From Arthrobacter sp. ISL-28 (GTDB lineage: Bacteria > Actinomycetota > Actinomycetes > Actinomycetales > Micrococcaceae): DNA of 64,000 bases. The translations under genes and the position numbers were made by a program. The stretch is taken from NCBI RefSeq assembly GCF_018613875.1, contig NZ_JAGGPJ010000005.1:1-64000 (forward strand). The letters are read 5' to 3'. Shown here piece after piece: positions 45,501 through 61,025 of the stretch. The stretch's first letter is position 1; every line of letters begins with the position of its first letter. Under the pieces are notes generated by a model, which did no database searches, was not told the DNA's origin, and saw only the letters and a program-made list of their open reading frames with translations.

Positions 45501-46699
45501 ATGTTGCGTTGGTTGACTGCCGGAGAATCCCATGGTCCGGCCCTGGTCGGAATTATCGAAGGCGTGCCCGCAGGTGTTGAACTCACCAGCGGGCAGATTG
45601 CTGATGCCCTGGCGCGCCGCCGCCTCGGCTACGGCCGCGGAGCCCGGATGAAGTTCGAGCAGGACGTGGTGACCATCCTTGGCGGCGTCCGACACGGCAC
45701 CACGCAGGGCGGCCCCGTCGCCGTTCAGGTGGGCAACACCGAATGGCCGAAGTGGGAGCAGATCATGTCTGCAGACCCGGTAGACGCCGAGACACTTGCG
45801 GACCAGGCCCGCAACGCTCCGCTGACCCGCCCGCGGCCCGGCCACGCAGACTTCACCGGCATGCAGAAGTACGGCTTTGATGAAGCCAGGCCCGTGCTTG
45901 AACGCGCCAGCGCCCGCGAAACTGCCACACGTGTTGCCATGGGAACAGTTGCCGCCCAGTTCCTGAAGCACCTCGGCATCGAACTCGTGAGTCACACCGT
46001 CTCCATCGCCAGCGTCACCGTCCCCGAGGGCAGGCCCCTGCCCGCCCCGGAGAACGTGATTGCGCTCGACGCCGACCCGCTCCGCTGCTTTGACCGTGAA
46101 ACGTCCGACGCAATGGTCGCCGAGGTGGATGCCGCACACAAGGAAGGCGAAACACTCGGCGGAGTGGTTGAAGTGCTCGCCTACGGTCTCCCGCCGGGAC
46201 TGGGGAGCTACGTCCACTGGGACCGCCGCCTCGATTCGCGCCTTGCCGCCGCCCTGATGGGCATCCAGGCGATCAAGGGCGTCGAAGTGGGCGACGGGTT
46301 CCTCACGGCTGCCAGGCGCGGATCGGCTGCCCATGACGAAATCGTCAAGGACGCCGACGGCCGGATCATCCGCACCAGCAACCGTGCCGGCGGCATCGAA
46401 GGCGGCATGAGCATCGGCGACGTCCTGCGTGTGCGGGCCGCCATGAAGCCGATCGCGACGGTTCCCCGCGCCCTGAAGACCATCGATGTCAGCACCGGCG
46501 AAGCCGCCAAAGCCCATCACCAGCGTTCCGACGTCTGTGCCGTTCCCGCCGCGGGCGTAGTGGCAGAGGCCATGGTTGCCCTGGTGCTCGCCGAAGCCGT
46601 GACCGAGAAGTTCGGCGGCGACTCCGTGGCCGAGACTGCCCGCAACATCAGGGGCTACCTCGACAACATTCCGGCGTCGCTGGACTCGATCGGACGCTA

Positions 46700-46700
<1 letters not shown>
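45501..46700 (+). CDS. aroC: Chorismate synthase
   Basis: 399 residues, making chorismate from EPSP with reduced FMN. The signatures are [16 protein letters not shown] at the start, [22 protein letters not shown] and [18 protein letters not shown] 45501 gives the family N-terminus [12 protein letters not shown]; an open frame from 45471 adds only ten unrelated residues. It overlaps aroK by 1 nt. Confidence 0.96.
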
Positions 46701-48476
<1,776 letters not shown>

Positions 48477-48477
<1 letters not shown>

Positions 48478-48995
48478 TGAGTGTCATCACAGGTGGAACC
48501 ACTGAATGGCCCGATGGAGGTTTCCCGGGCATCAGGATCAACCCGGAACTCCTGACCCCGGAAATCACCAGCCCCGAAACATGCGCGGAGGCGCTCGGGG
48601 CTTCCATGGACCCGGCGGACCGGGTATTCGTGATGCTCGTGGAGGGCAACGCCTCTGATGCCGCTGAACTGCTGGCCGAGGCCCGGTACAAGGACCCCGA
48701 ATCGTTCCGGCTGCGGGCCTTCGAGGCTGAAGTGCTGCGCGTCTCCCACCGCTATGACCCGGCCGTGGAGCTCTTCAAGCAGCTGCTCGCCGAAGTGTCT
48801 GGAACGCCCAATGAGGCACTGGTGCATCAGTGCCTGGGCAGGACGCACTTTGCTTCCGGCAACATCGGCGCGGCCGTGGAATCGTTCTCCCGGGCACTGG
48901 ATCTGAGAGTCGCCCAGTCCGCCGATGCGGCCCTCATTTACTCGTCCACTGTGGCGCTGCAGCGTGCGCGGGACGTGCTCGAACTGGCCTCCTGA
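48477..48995 (+). CDS. TPR-like protein downstream of aroB
   Basis: 172 residues, no signal peptide. The C-terminal two thirds are helical with tetratricopeptide-like spacing (RYDPAVELFKQLLAE; CLGRTHFASGNIGAAVESFSRAL). It overlaps the aroB stop by 1 nt, so it is expressed with the shikimate genes. The function is unknown; a protein-binding role is inferred only from the repeat. Confidence 0.75.
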
Positions 48996-49040
48996 CCGCC
49001 TGCGCAGGACGGGGCCGGCGGAGTGCGCCAGCTTGTCCGC

Positions 49041-49046
49041 TAGAAT
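49041..49046 (+). promoter_or_regulatory. -10 box upstream of efp-nusB
   Basis: TAGAAT in the 157-bp gap before efp, implying a leader of about 100 nt. No clear -35. Confidence 0.4.
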
Positions 49047-49152
49047 GGTTCTTGGATTTTTGATAAATACACGCTGGCGGGCCGAACGGCATGCTGGCCT
49101 GGCATAACCGGCTGGCAGCTAGAAGCAGTCAGATAGAAACCAGAGGAAATCA

Positions 49153-49716
49153 GTGGCAACCACAAACGACATCAAGAACGGAACCGTCCTGAAGCTTGAG
49201 GGCCAGCTCTGGAACATCATCGAGTTCCAGCACGTCAAGCCGGGCAAGGGCGGGGCGTTCGTGCGCACCAAGATGCGCAACGTCATGTCCGGGAAGGTCG
49301 TCGACAAGACCTTCAACGCCGGCCTCAAGATCGAAACCGCCACGGTGGACCGCCGCGATTACCAGTACCTGTACCAGGACGGCGCCGACTTCGTGTTCAT
49401 GGACACGCAGGACTATGACCAGATCACCGTTTCCGGCGCCACGGTGGGCGACGCCACCAACTTCATGCTGGAAAACCAGATGGTCAACATCGCCATCCAC
49501 GAAGGTACCCCGCTCTACATCGAGCTGCCGCCGAGCGTTGTCCTCGAAATCACCTACACCGAGCCGGGCCTGCAGGGCGACCGCTCCTCTGCCGGCACCA
49601 AGCCCGCCACGCTCGAGACCGGCTACGAGATCCAGGTGCCGCTGTTCGTCGAGAACAACACCAAGGTCAAGGTCGACACCCGCGACGGCAGCTACCTGGG
49701 CAGGGTCAGCGAGTAG
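49153..49716 (+). CDS. efp: Elongation factor P
   Basis: 187 residues, three beta-barrel domains. It enters the ribosomal E site and rescues polyproline stalling. The tip loop is KPGKGGAF with Lys32 at the position modified in other bacteria; no EpmA/YmfI-type modification gene is seen here. The GTG start follows AGAGGAAA. Confidence 0.97.
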   Translation: MATTNDIKNGTVLKLEGQLWNIIEFQHVKPGKGGAFVRTKMRNVMSGKVVDKTFNAGLKIETATVDRRDYQYLYQDGADFVFMDTQDYDQITVSGATVGDATNFMLENQMVNIAIHEGTPLYIELPPSVVLEITYTEPGLQGDRSSAGTKPATLETGYEIQVPLFVENNTKVKVDTRDGSYLGRVSE

Positions 49717-50126
49717 TGAGCGCACGCGGTAAGGCCCGTAACAGGGCACTTGAGGTCCTCTTCGAGGCTGAGCAGCGCTCCGTCTCTGCTTTTGACGTGC
49801 TGCGCGCGCGGCGCGAGAGGACCGATCAGATCGTCAATCCCTACACGCTGGAAATCGTTGAGGGCGTGGTTTCACTGCAGCCTGCCATCGATGAATTCCT
49901 TGAAACGTACTCGCAGGGCTGGACCCTCGAACGCATGCCGTCCGTGGACCGGATCATCCTGCGGATCGGCGCCTGGGAGCTGCTCTACAACGACGACGTC
50001 CCCGACGGCGTCGCCGTCAGCGAAGCAGTCACACTGGCCAAGACTCTCTCAACGGATGAGTCGCCGTCGTTCATCAACGGCCTGCTGGGACGTCTCCAGC
50101 AGCTGAAGCCCTCGTTGCTGGCCTGA
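49716..50126 (+). CDS. nusB: Transcription antitermination factor NusB
   Basis: A 136-residue all-helical protein that binds boxA RNA with S10 in rRNA antitermination. It has KARNRALEVLFEAEQR at the start, DRIILRIGAWELLY and INGLLGRL near the end. GTG overlaps the efp stop. A strong terminator follows. Confidence 0.96.
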   Translation: MSARGKARNRALEVLFEAEQRSVSAFDVLRARRERTDQIVNPYTLEIVEGVVSLQPAIDEFLETYSQGWTLERMPSVDRIILRIGAWELLYNDDVPDGVAVSEAVTLAKTLSTDESPSFINGLLGRLQQLKPSLLA

Positions 50127-50147
50127 CGCCAGCAGTGCGCAGACGCT

Positions 50148-50179
50148 AAAAAGCCCCGGCCGCCCGGCCGGGGCTTTTT
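50148..50179 (+). terminator. Intrinsic terminator after nusB
   Basis: AAAAAGCCCCGGCCG / CGGCCGGGGCTTTTT with a 2-nt loop region. With A and T runs on both sides it can end transcription from nusB and from the opposing prsW gene. Confidence 0.92.
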
Positions 50180-50205
50180 GCTGCCCATTAATGTCCGACG
50201 GCGGC

Positions 50206-51474
50206 TTAATGTCCGATGGCGGCGCGCAACGCACCGAGCTCGCGCAGCTGCTGCAGCTCGTCCTGCTGGTGGGACTGGACGTCCCTGCCGCTGAGGATCC
50301 GCTGCCGGGTGAAGGCAAGCCGGGTGGCCGCTTTCACGAAGGCCTTCATCTCGGCTCCCCGATTGTAGGAACCGGCCCAGCGCACCGCCTGCCGCCTGCC
50401 GCCCGGGGTGGCCAGCATGGCCACTTCAGCCGGAGTGAACCACCCTGCGGCTGAATACTCAAGCAGCCGCTGGCGGGTGAGCCGTGTCTCGGCCACCCGC
50501 AGCACCACAATGCATCCCACGGCCAGCAGGAAGATCGGAACCTGCACCAGCACATACTGCGCCAGGAAGTCCTGTCCCATGCTGTTCCAGCGGTTGTGCA
50601 GGATCATCGCGGGGACCAGACCCACGGCAAACGCCGCAATGGACAGTCCGGAATGCCAGCGGCGTGCGGCGAAGCCCATGATCAGCCCGGTGGTCCCGGT
50701 GAAGATTGCGTGCGCGAACGGCGACATGACACCGCGCAGGAAGAAGATCTGGGCCAGGTCGCTGCCCGGGGTTGTGGATTCGGCGATGGCACGGCCGAAG
50801 TAGAGGATGTTCTCCGTGAAGGCGAAGCCGCCGGCGATGGTGAAGGCGAAGACCACGCCGTCCACCGGCCCGTCGAAGTGCTTCCGGGCGAGCAGCACCA
50901 GGAGCAGCAGGCCGAGGGACTTGGCGAATTCCTCCACGATGGGTGCCTGGACGGTGGTCATGAAATCGCGGTAGGACGCTTCGTCGGAGACGGGCGCGGC
51001 CAAGGCAAACACCGGCTGGATGAGCAGTGTGACGGCGATGGACACGGCCGCGCCCCACGTGAACGCAAACAGGAGCAATCGCTTGGGCTCCGGTTCCCAG
51101 CGGTCAATGTGGGAGACGGAAAGGAGCACCGCGCCGAGCGGGATCAGTGAGGCAACGAATCCGATGGCGAAGCCCGTTACGCCCGTGTTGGCCAGCAGGA
51201 AAGGGACCACCAGGAACAGGCTGACGAACGCGAGCACGCCTCCGCCCATCACCAGCGAGAGAACGCCGGACGACGGGCGGGCGGCCACGGTGGATGCCGA
51301 TTCCGGGATGACCTGGGCTACGGATCCGCCGCTGTGTCCGGGCGCCGGTTGGTAGTTCTGCTGCTGGACATGGCCCATCCAGGTGGGGTTGGTCTGCTCA
51401 TGGAACTGCCACTGCGGGTCGCCGGGGCGGTTGCCTGACGGTCCGGGACCAGGCTGGTGCGGGTTCATCGACAT
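50206..51474 (-). CDS. PrsW-family intramembrane metalloprotease
   Basis: 422 residues. A soluble Pro/Gln-rich N-terminus (about 70 residues) is followed by at least eight membrane helices with the family motifs APIVEEFAK (EExxK), FAFTENILYFG and SPFAHAIFTG (His). In Bacillus PrsW cleaves an anti-sigma factor, but the substrate here is unknown. ATG 51474 is chosen because a full promoter places its start there; in-frame ATGs at 51480 and 51510 lie inside that promoter. Confidence 0.9.
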   Translation of the reverse strand: MSMNPHQPGPGPSGNRPGDPQWQFHEQTNPTWMGHVQQQNYQPAPGHSGGSVAQVIPESASTVAARPSSGVLSLVMGGGVLAFVSLFLVVPFLLANTGVTGFAIGFVASLIPLGAVLLSVSHIDRWEPEPKRLLLFAFTWGAAVSIAVTLLIQPVFALAAPVSDEASYRDFMTTVQAPIVEEFAKSLGLLLLVLLARKHFDGPVDGVVFAFTIAGGFAFTENILYFGRAIAESTTPGSDLAQIFFLRGVMSPFAHAIFTGTTGLIMGFAARRWHSGLSIAAFAVGLVPAMILHNRWNSMGQDFLAQYVLVQVPIFLLAVGCIVVLRVAETRLTRQRLLEYSAAGWFTPAEVAMLATPGGRRQAVRWAGSYNRGAEMKAFVKAATRLAFTRQRILSGRDVQSHQQDELQQLRELGALRAAIGH

Positions 51475-51481
51475 AGCCATG

Positions 51482-51510
51482 AGCCTATGTCGCGGCGTCG
51501 GGGTCGCCAA
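51482..51510 (-). promoter_or_regulatory. Leaderless promoter of the prsW gene
   Basis: -35 TTGGCG (complement of 51505-51510), 17-bp spacer, -10 TAGGCT (complement of 51482-51487), then 7 nt to ATG 51474. This is the best-formed promoter in the window. Confidence 0.65.
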
Positions 51511-51602
51511 AGGCCCGAAGGCCGGATGTGACCGACGACGCTCTCAGCCCGGGGATTCAGGCAAACTCCGTGTGGTAATTTTGGAAGGCAAATGTTCCTT
51601 TT

Positions 51603-51642
51603 TTAATTCCGTCCCGTGAGGCGGGGAAAGGGGAGACGAGCG
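51603..51642 (+). promoter_or_regulatory. PyrR-binding RNA loop overlapping the pyrR ribosome site
   Basis: TCCCGTGAGGCG (51612-51623) matches the PyrR-binding loop consensus UCCAGAGAGGCU at 9 of 12 positions. It can form a hairpin with upper stem CCCG/CGGG, a short internal bulge and lower stem TTC/GAA. It lies directly before SD GGGAG (51631-51635). This fits PyrR-dependent translational repression as described in Mycobacterium smegmatis; no antiterminator/terminator pair is visible. Confidence 0.6.
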
Positions 51643-52227
51643 TTGACTCCTGTCACACAGGCACCGGTTCCGGCCAGGGTTGTTCTCAACCATGCGGATA
51701 TCGACCGTGCACTCACTCGTATCGCCCATGAGATCCTCGAGGCCAACAAGGGCTCCCAGGACCTGGTGCTTCTCGGCATTCCTCGCCGCGGCTACCCGTT
51801 GGCCGTCCGGCTTGCGCAGAAAATTGCCGCCGCAGACCCTGCTGTGGACGCTGCATCCATCGTCGGACAGCTGGACGTCACCATGTTCCGCGATGATCTT
51901 TCCCACCAGCCCACCCGGCCGCCGCACCGCACCCAACTGCCGCTGACCGGAATCGACAACAAGGTTGTCGTCCTGATTGACGACGTCCTGTACTCGGGCC
52001 GCACCATCCGTGCCGCCCTGGACGCCCTCGTTGATCTGGGCCGGCCCCGCATTGTGCGCCTGGCCGTGCTGATCGACCGCGGGCACCGGGAGCTTCCCAT
52101 CCGGGCAGACCATGTGGGAAAGAACCTGCCCACGTCCTCCGCCGAAAAAGTCCGTGTCCGCCTCGAGGAAACCGACTCCGTTGACGGCGAGACGGTCAAC
52201 GAAGTGGTCATCGAGGCCGGCGCATGA
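51643..52227 (+). CDS. pyrR: Bifunctional pyr operon regulator / uracil phosphoribosyltransferase PyrR
   Basis: 194 residues. It binds pyr mRNA when UMP/UTP is high and has some UPRTase activity. The PRPP-binding loop is [19 protein letters not shown], and [16 protein letters not shown] and [11 protein letters not shown] precede it. TTG 51643 is preferred: SD GGGAG with a 7-nt spacing; GTG 51616 lies inside the PyrR-binding loop. It overlaps pyrB by 4 bp. Confidence 0.94.
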   Translation: MTPVTQAPVPARVVLNHADIDRALTRIAHEILEANKGSQDLVLLGIPRRGYPLAVRLAQKIAAADPAVDAASIVGQLDVTMFRDDLSHQPTRPPHRTQLPLTGIDNKVVVLIDDVLYSGRTIRAALDALVDLGRPRIVRLAVLIDRGHRELPIRADHVGKNLPTSSAEKVRVRLEETDSVDGETVNEVVIEAGA

Positions 52228-53219
52228 AGCACCTGCTGTCCACGGAGAATCTGAGCCTTTCCAACGCCGTGCGCATCCTCGACACCGCCGAGGAAATGGC
52301 GGCCGTCGGCGACCGTGAGGTCAAGAAACTTCCCGCACTCCGCGGCCGCACGGTGGTCAACCTCTTCTTCGAGGATTCCACGCGTACTCGCATATCGTTC
52401 GAGGCGGCGGCCAAGCGGCTGTCCGCAGACGTAATCAACTTTGCCGCCAAGGGATCGTCGGTTTCCAAGGGGGAGTCCCTCAAGGACACTGCCCAAACGC
52501 TGTCCGCGATGGGTGCGGACGCCGTCGTGATCCGGCACTGGGCGTCAGGGGCACCGCACCGGCTCGCCGCGACCGACTGGATCGACGCCGCCGTCATCAA
52601 CGCCGGTGACGGAACGCATGAGCATCCCACGCAGGCACTCCTGGACGCCTTCACCATGCGCCGGCACTGGACAAAACTCGCGGGCCTGCCCTCGACCGGC
52701 GCCGACCTTATGGGCATGCGGGTTGCCATTGCCGGGGACGTCCTGCACTCCCGCGTCGCGCGCTCCAACGTCTGGCTGCTGCGAACCCTCGGTGCCGAAG
52801 TCACGCTGGTGGCGCCGCCCACGCTGCTGCCCATCGGCGTCGAAAAATGGCCATGCAATGTCAGCTACAACATGGACGATACGCTCGAAAAGGGCGTTGA
52901 CGCCGTGATGATGCTCCGCGTCCAGGGCGAACGGATGAATGCGTCATTCTTCCCCTCCACCCGGGAGTATTCGCGCCGCTGGGGCTTTGACGACAACCGG
53001 CTCCGCGCGCTGGACAGCCTCGGGCTCAAGGACACCATCATCATGCACCCCGGGCCCATGAACCGTGGCCTGGAAATTTCCGCCGCCGCCGCCGATTCGC
53101 CCCGCTCCACCGTGCTTGCACAGGTCCGGAACGGCGTGTCCGTCCGCATGGCCGCCCTGTATCTGCTGCTCTCCGGGGACACCCGCGAACCAGCCGCCAC
53201 CCCTAAGGAGAGCAAATAA
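52224..53219 (+). CDS. pyrB: Aspartate carbamoyltransferase catalytic subunit
   Basis: 331 residues, condensing carbamoyl phosphate and aspartate. The carbamoyl-phosphate loop is [13 protein letters not shown], with [13 protein letters not shown] and [11 protein letters not shown] further on. No pyrI regulatory gene is present, consistent with control through PyrR. Confidence 0.97.
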   Translation: MKHLLSTENLSLSNAVRILDTAEEMAAVGDREVKKLPALRGRTVVNLFFEDSTRTRISFEAAAKRLSADVINFAAKGSSVSKGESLKDTAQTLSAMGADAVVIRHWASGAPHRLAATDWIDAAVINAGDGTHEHPTQALLDAFTMRRHWTKLAGLPSTGADLMGMRVAIAGDVLHSRVARSNVWLLRTLGAEVTLVAPPTLLPIGVEKWPCNVSYNMDDTLEKGVDAVMMLRVQGERMNASFFPSTREYSRRWGFDDNRLRALDSLGLKDTIIMHPGPMNRGLEISAAAADSPRSTVLAQVRNGVSVRMAALYLLLSGDTREPAATPKESK

Positions 53220-54620
53220 ATGGCTGAACGTCCCGCCGTCAACGGCACAAACAGTAACGGCACCGACAGCAACGCCACCAGCGGAACCTACCTCATCCGC
53301 GGCGCATCGATCCTTGGCGCCGGAGCCGAGGACCTGCTCATCCGCGACGGAGTCATCACCGGGCGCGGCACAGACCTCTCCGACGACGGAGCCACCATCA
53401 TCGACGCCGACGGCCTCATCGCGCTGCCGGGCATGGTGGACGTCCACACGCACCTGCGCGAGCCGGGCCGCGAGGACGCCGAAACCGTTGAAACCGGCAC
53501 CCGGGCGGCTGCGCTGGGCGGCTTCACCGCTGTGCACGCCATGGCCAACAGCACCCCGGTGGCCGACACGGCGGGGGTCGTGGAGCAGGTCCACAGCCTG
53601 GGCCGCGCCGCAGGCTGGGTGGACGTCCGTCCGGTCGGTGCTGTCACCGTCGGCCTGGCGGGGGAGCAGCTGGCCGAACTCGGTGCCATGGCCGACTCCC
53701 GCGCCCAGGTCCGCATGTTCTCCGACGACGGCATCTGCGTCCACGATCCCGTCCTCATGCGCCGCGCCCTCGAATACGTCAAGGCGTTCGACGGCGTCGT
53801 GGCCCAGCATGCGCAGGAACCCCGCCTCACCGCCGGGGCACAGATGAACGAAGGCGAGGTCTCCGCAGTCCTCGGGCTGACCGGATGGCCGGCCGTCGCC
53901 GAGGAAAGCATCATCGCCCGCGACGTCCTGCTGGCCCAGCACGTGGGCTCCAGGCTCCATGTCTGCCATGTGTCCACCGCAGGGTCCGTGGAGATCATCC
54001 GCTGGGCCAAGGGCCGCGGCATCAACGTCACCGCTGAGGTGACGCCGCACCACCTCCTGCTCACCGACGAACTGGTCCGCAGCTATGACCCTGTCTACAA
54101 GGTTAACCCGCCGCTGCGGACCGATGCAGACGTCCAGGCCCTGCGTGCCGCCCTCGCAGACGGCACCATCGACGTCGTCGGCACCGACCACGCCCCGCAC
54201 CCCAGCGAGCACAAGGAATGCGAATGGGCGCAGGCCGCCCTGGGGATGACCGGGCTGGAGACGGCACTGTCCGTTGTCCAGCACGCCATGATCGAATCCG
54301 GCCTGATGACCTGGTCCGACTTCGCCCGGGTCACCTCCATTGCGCCGGCCGCCATCGGCCGCCTCGAAGACCAGGGGCGCCCCCTGGAGGAAGGCGAGCC
54401 CGCGAACCTCATCCTCGTGGACCCGGCCGCACGCTGGACCGTGGACCCGTCCGCCATGGCGACGATGGGACGCAACTCCCCGTTCTCCGGCATGGAACTT
54501 CCGGGCAAGGTGGTGGCAACGTTCTTCAAGGGCCACCCCACGGTTCTCGAGGGCCATCTCAACACGCCGTACCGCTACCCGGCGGACGTGCCGGCAGCAG
54601 GCACGGCGGCAGGAAACTGA
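53220..54620 (+). CDS. pyrC: Dihydroorotase
   Basis: 466 residues, class I amidohydrolase closing the dihydroorotate ring. Metal ligands are in DVHTHLREPG (His-x-His), VCHVSTAG and GTDHAPH. The first about 22 residues are an Asn/Thr/Ser/Gly-rich low-complexity extension absent from most relatives. SD AAGGAG precedes ATG 53220, which follows directly after the pyrB stop. Confidence 0.96.
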   Translation: MAERPAVNGTNSNGTDSNATSGTYLIRGASILGAGAEDLLIRDGVITGRGTDLSDDGATIIDADGLIALPGMVDVHTHLREPGREDAETVETGTRAAALGGFTAVHAMANSTPVADTAGVVEQVHSLGRAAGWVDVRPVGAVTVGLAGEQLAELGAMADSRAQVRMFSDDGICVHDPVLMRRALEYVKAFDGVVAQHAQEPRLTAGAQMNEGEVSAVLGLTGWPAVAEESIIARDVLLAQHVGSRLHVCHVSTAGSVEIIRWAKGRGINVTAEVTPHHLLLTDELVRSYDPVYKVNPPLRTDADVQALRAALADGTIDVVGTDHAPHPSEHKECEWAQAALGMTGLETALSVVQHAMIESGLMTWSDFARVTSIAPAAIGRLEDQGRPLEEGEPANLILVDPAARWTVDPSAMATMGRNSPFSGMELPGKVVATFFKGHPTVLEGHLNTPYRYPADVPAAGTAAGN

Positions 54621-55138
54621 TGGAAAAAGTCCTCCCCGGACTGGCCATGCTGGCCGTCGCGGCCGTCGTCTTTGCCCTCATCGGCATGGGATGGCGCAGC
54701 CGCCTCCGGCGCCAGTCGGACATCGAGCAGCTGCCGGCCGTGCCCCCGGAACTGGGTGCGCCGCTCGTCGCCGCTGATGGCCAGTACGTCGCGTCCACGA
54801 CCGCCGGCGACTGGCTCGACAGGATTGCCGTGCACGACCTCGGAATCCGCACCAATGCCCGACTCACCGTGCATCCGGAGGGCGTGTTGATGGACCGGTC
54901 AGGTGCGCCGGCTCTCTTCATCCCGACGGCCAGGCTGTCGGGAATCCGCCAGGACAGCGGCATGGCCGGCAAGTTCGTCGAGAAGGACGGGCTGCTGGTC
55001 CTGAGCTGGACTCTCGGAGCCCACCAGCTGGACACCGGCTTCCGCACCCGCAGAGCCGCGGACAAGCCGGCCCTCCTCCAAACTCTTCAGGAATTGATCT
55101 CTGCAGGCCCTCAGACAGATGCCCATAGTGGAAAGTAA
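54620..55138 (+). CDS. Conserved membrane protein between pyrC and carA (Rv1382-like position)
   Basis: 172 residues. One N-terminal transmembrane helix ([18 protein letters not shown]) is followed by a cytoplasmic beta-rich domain (about 50-160), PH-like in pattern. ATG overlaps the pyrC stop by 1 nt and the end overlaps the region before carA, so it is a true operon member. A gene of this kind occupies the same place in mycobacteria (Rv1382). Its role is unknown. Confidence 0.8.
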   Translation: MEKVLPGLAMLAVAAVVFALIGMGWRSRLRRQSDIEQLPAVPPELGAPLVAADGQYVASTTAGDWLDRIAVHDLGIRTNARLTVHPEGVLMDRSGAPALFIPTARLSGIRQDSGMAGKFVEKDGLLVLSWTLGAHQLDTGFRTRRAADKPALLQTLQELISAGPQTDAHSGK

Positions 55139-55142
55139 TACA

Positions 55143-56383
55143 GTGACGGACAACAACACAGCAAGCTCCACCCCGGCCGCCCTGGTGCTCGAAGACGGCC
55201 GCATCTTCCGCGGCAGCAGCTACGGCGCCCAGGGCGCCGCCCTCGGCGAGGCGGTCTTTGCCACCGGCATGACCGGCTACCAGGAGACCATCACGGATCC
55301 GTCCTACGCCCGCCAACTGGTGGTGCAGACGGCGCCGCACATCGGCAACACCGGCGTGAACAGCGAAGACGCCGAGTCCCGCCGCATCTGGGTGGCCGGC
55401 TACATCGTCCGCGACGCCGCCCGCCGCCCGTCCAACTGGCGCTCAGAGCGCAGTCTCGACGACGAACTCGTGGAGCAGGGCATCGTGGGCATCCAGGGCG
55501 TGGACACCCGGGCCATCACCCGCCACCTGCGCGAGCACAAGACCATGCGCGCCGGCATCTTCTCCGGCGAGGCGGCCCAGGCCACGGACAAGGAACTGCT
55601 CGACGCCGTGCTGGCCAGCGCGCCGATGGAAGGCGCCCGGCTGGCCGAGGAAGTCAGCATCGACGAGGCCTACGTCGTGGAGCCCAAGGATTACGGCTGG
55701 GAAGGCGATGCCCGGTTCAGCATCGCCGCAATCGACCTCGGCATCAAAGCCATGACGCCCATCCGCTTCGCCGAACGCGGCGTCCGCGTCCATGTGCTGC
55801 CCGCCACCGCCACCATCGAGGACGTCAAGGCCGTCAACCCGGACGGGTTCTTCATGTCCAACGGCCCCGGCGACCCCGCCACGGCCGACACCCAGGTCAA
55901 GCTGCTCCGTTCCGTGCTGGACGAGAAGCTGCCGTACTTCGGCATCTGCTTCGGCAACCAGATCCTGGGCCGGGCATTGGGCTTCGGCACGTACAAGCTC
56001 AAGTACGGCCACCGCGGCATCAACCAGCCGGTCATGGACCGCCGCACCGGAAAGGTGGAGATCACGTCGCAGAACCACGGCTTCGCCGTCGACGCGCCCC
56101 TTGACGGCCCCACTACCGCACCGGAGGAGCGCTTCGGCCGGGTCGAGGTCAGCCACATCAGCCTGAACGACGACGTCGTTGAAGGCCTCGCGTGCCTCGA
56201 CATCCCGGCGTTCTCGGTCCAGTACCACCCTGAAGCCGCGGCCGGTCCGCACGACGCCGCCTACCTGTTCGACCGCTTCATCGACCTGATGGAAGGCACG
56301 CGGGACGGCCGCAGCGCCAACCTGTCGGAGAAGCCCGCTGACGATCAGAACACCACCGATTCCAAGACTGAGGACAAGAAGTA

Positions 56384-56384
<1 letters not shown>
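55143..56384 (+). CDS. carA: Carbamoyl-phosphate synthase small subunit
   Basis: 413-residue glutaminase supplying ammonia to CarB. The nucleophile Cys is in YFGICFGNQ and the partner His is in [15 protein letters not shown] 55143 follows GGAAAG with a 7-nt spacing; ATG 55119 in the same frame lies within the previous gene and has no SD. It overlaps carB by 1 nt. Confidence 0.95.
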
Positions 56385-59702
<3,318 letters not shown>

Positions 59703-59710
<8 letters not shown>

Positions 59711-60572
59711 GGCAGGACCTGTTGGGCCCGTCGCCGGCCGGGAGCCCTTCGGCTCCCGGCTCGGCCGGGCCATGGCTGACCGCGGCCCCCTCTGCGCGGG
59801 CATCGATCCGCACCCGGCGCTGCTGAACGCTTGGGGGCTGAACGACGACGCCGCAGGGCTCGAGCGCTTCTCGCTGACGGTCCTGGAGGCCGTGGGTTCC
59901 CTCGCTGCCGCGGTGAAGCCGCAGGTGGCGCTCTACGAGCGCCACGGTTCCGCCGGGATGGCAGCCTTGGAGCGCACCCTCGAAGCGGCCGCGGATGCCG
60001 GGGTCCTGACCATCGCGGATGCCAAACGCGGCGATATCGGCTCCACCATGGCCGCGTACGCTGACGCCTGGCTCCGGGACGGCTCGTCGCTCGCTGCCGA
60101 CTCAGTGACGCTGAGCCCCTACCTGGGCTTCGAATCACTCCGCCCGGCGCTGGACCTCGCGGCAGACTACGGCCGCGGCGTGTTTGTCCTGGCGCTCACC
60201 TCCAACCCGGAGGGGGCGTCGGTCCAGCACGTGGGCGGCAGCGACTCTGTTGCCCGACGGATCGTGCAGGCTGCTGCCGGCGAAAACGGGCGGTATGAAG
60301 GGCCCCTTGGCTCCGTCGGACTCGTCGTCGGCGCTACGGTGGGAACGGCCCTTGCGGACCTGGACCTGGATCTGGGCGCGGTCCGCGGGCCGATCCTGGC
60401 CCCGGGACTGGGTGCACAGGGCGCCACTCCGGCGGATCTGCGGCGAACTTTCGGCGCTGCCTACCCCCAGGTTCTCGGAACGTCGAGCCGGGACATCCTC
60501 AAGGCAGGTCCCGGCGTCCGGGAGCTGACGGACGCTGCAGCCCGCACGCTGGACGGGCTGCGCGCCCAATAG
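59703..60572 (+). CDS. pyrF: Orotidine 5'-phosphate decarboxylase (type 2)
   Basis: 289 residues of the long, actinobacterial/Myxococcus-type OMPDC subfamily. Active-site motif [10 protein letters not shown], with GIDPHPALL near the start and LAPGLGAQG near the phosphate site. ATG 59703 overlaps the carB stop by 8 bp. It ends the pyr operon; pyrD and pyrE are not in the window. Confidence 0.93.
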
Positions 60573-60576
60573 TCCA

Positions 60577-60606
60577 TTGATTTCTGCCGCCGCCGAGGAG
60601 TAGGTT
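60577..60606 (+). promoter_or_regulatory. Promoter of mihF
   Basis: -35 TTGATT (60577-60582), 18-bp spacer, -10 TAGGTT (60601-60606), just after the pyrF stop. Confidence 0.55.
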
Positions 60607-60664
60607 CAGGACAAGTCCAACGGCCTCGGCCGTGGATCCATTTGGCTACCCCCGGGGGATCACC

Positions 60665-60982
60665 GTGACTTTGCGACCCTTGTCAGCCCAGGAACGTTCC
60701 GATGCGCTGAAGAAAGCCGCCGCAGCAAGGGCAACCAGGGCCGCCGCCAAGGAGAGGCTTAAAGCCGGCGACCTGTCCATCGCCGAAGTGCTGGACTCCG
60801 GAGGCAGCGAGGAGGCGATCGCGCGCATGCGCGTGTCCGAACTGCTCGAGGCCCTGCCGGGCATCGGAAAGGTCCGGGCGGCCGCCATCATGGAGGCCGT
60901 GGGCATCGCAGCTTCGAGGAGGGTGCGGGGACTGGGCGTGCACCAGCGCCGGGCGCTGGTAGATTTTATGAACGAGAAATAG
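60665..60982 (+). CDS. mihF: Actinobacterial integration host factor mIHF
   Basis: A 105-residue nucleoid-associated DNA-bending protein. It has the mIHF pattern: a basic N-terminal helix ([19 protein letters not shown]), then a helix-two-turn-helix region [22 protein letters not shown] with the conserved PGIGK loop. GTG 60665 with SD GGGGGA gives the family length; the frame is open to 60632. Its place before gmk is conserved in actinobacteria. Confidence 0.93.
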   Translation: MTLRPLSAQERSDALKKAAAARATRAAAKERLKAGDLSIAEVLDSGGSEEAIARMRVSELLEALPGIGKVRAAAIMEAVGIAASRRVRGLGVHQRRALVDFMNEK

Positions 60983-61025
60983 ATTCATCCGAACAGAGTC
61001 ATCTGAAGACCGCCCAAAGGAATAC

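Noticed and set aside
51616-51618. GTG as the pyrR start
   Set aside because: It lies inside the PyrR-binding loop and lacks an SD; TTG 51643 has GGGAG at 7 nt.
52944-54557. 537-codon frame opposite pyrB/pyrC
   Set aside because: Antisense shadow of two conserved enzymes with no family features of its own.
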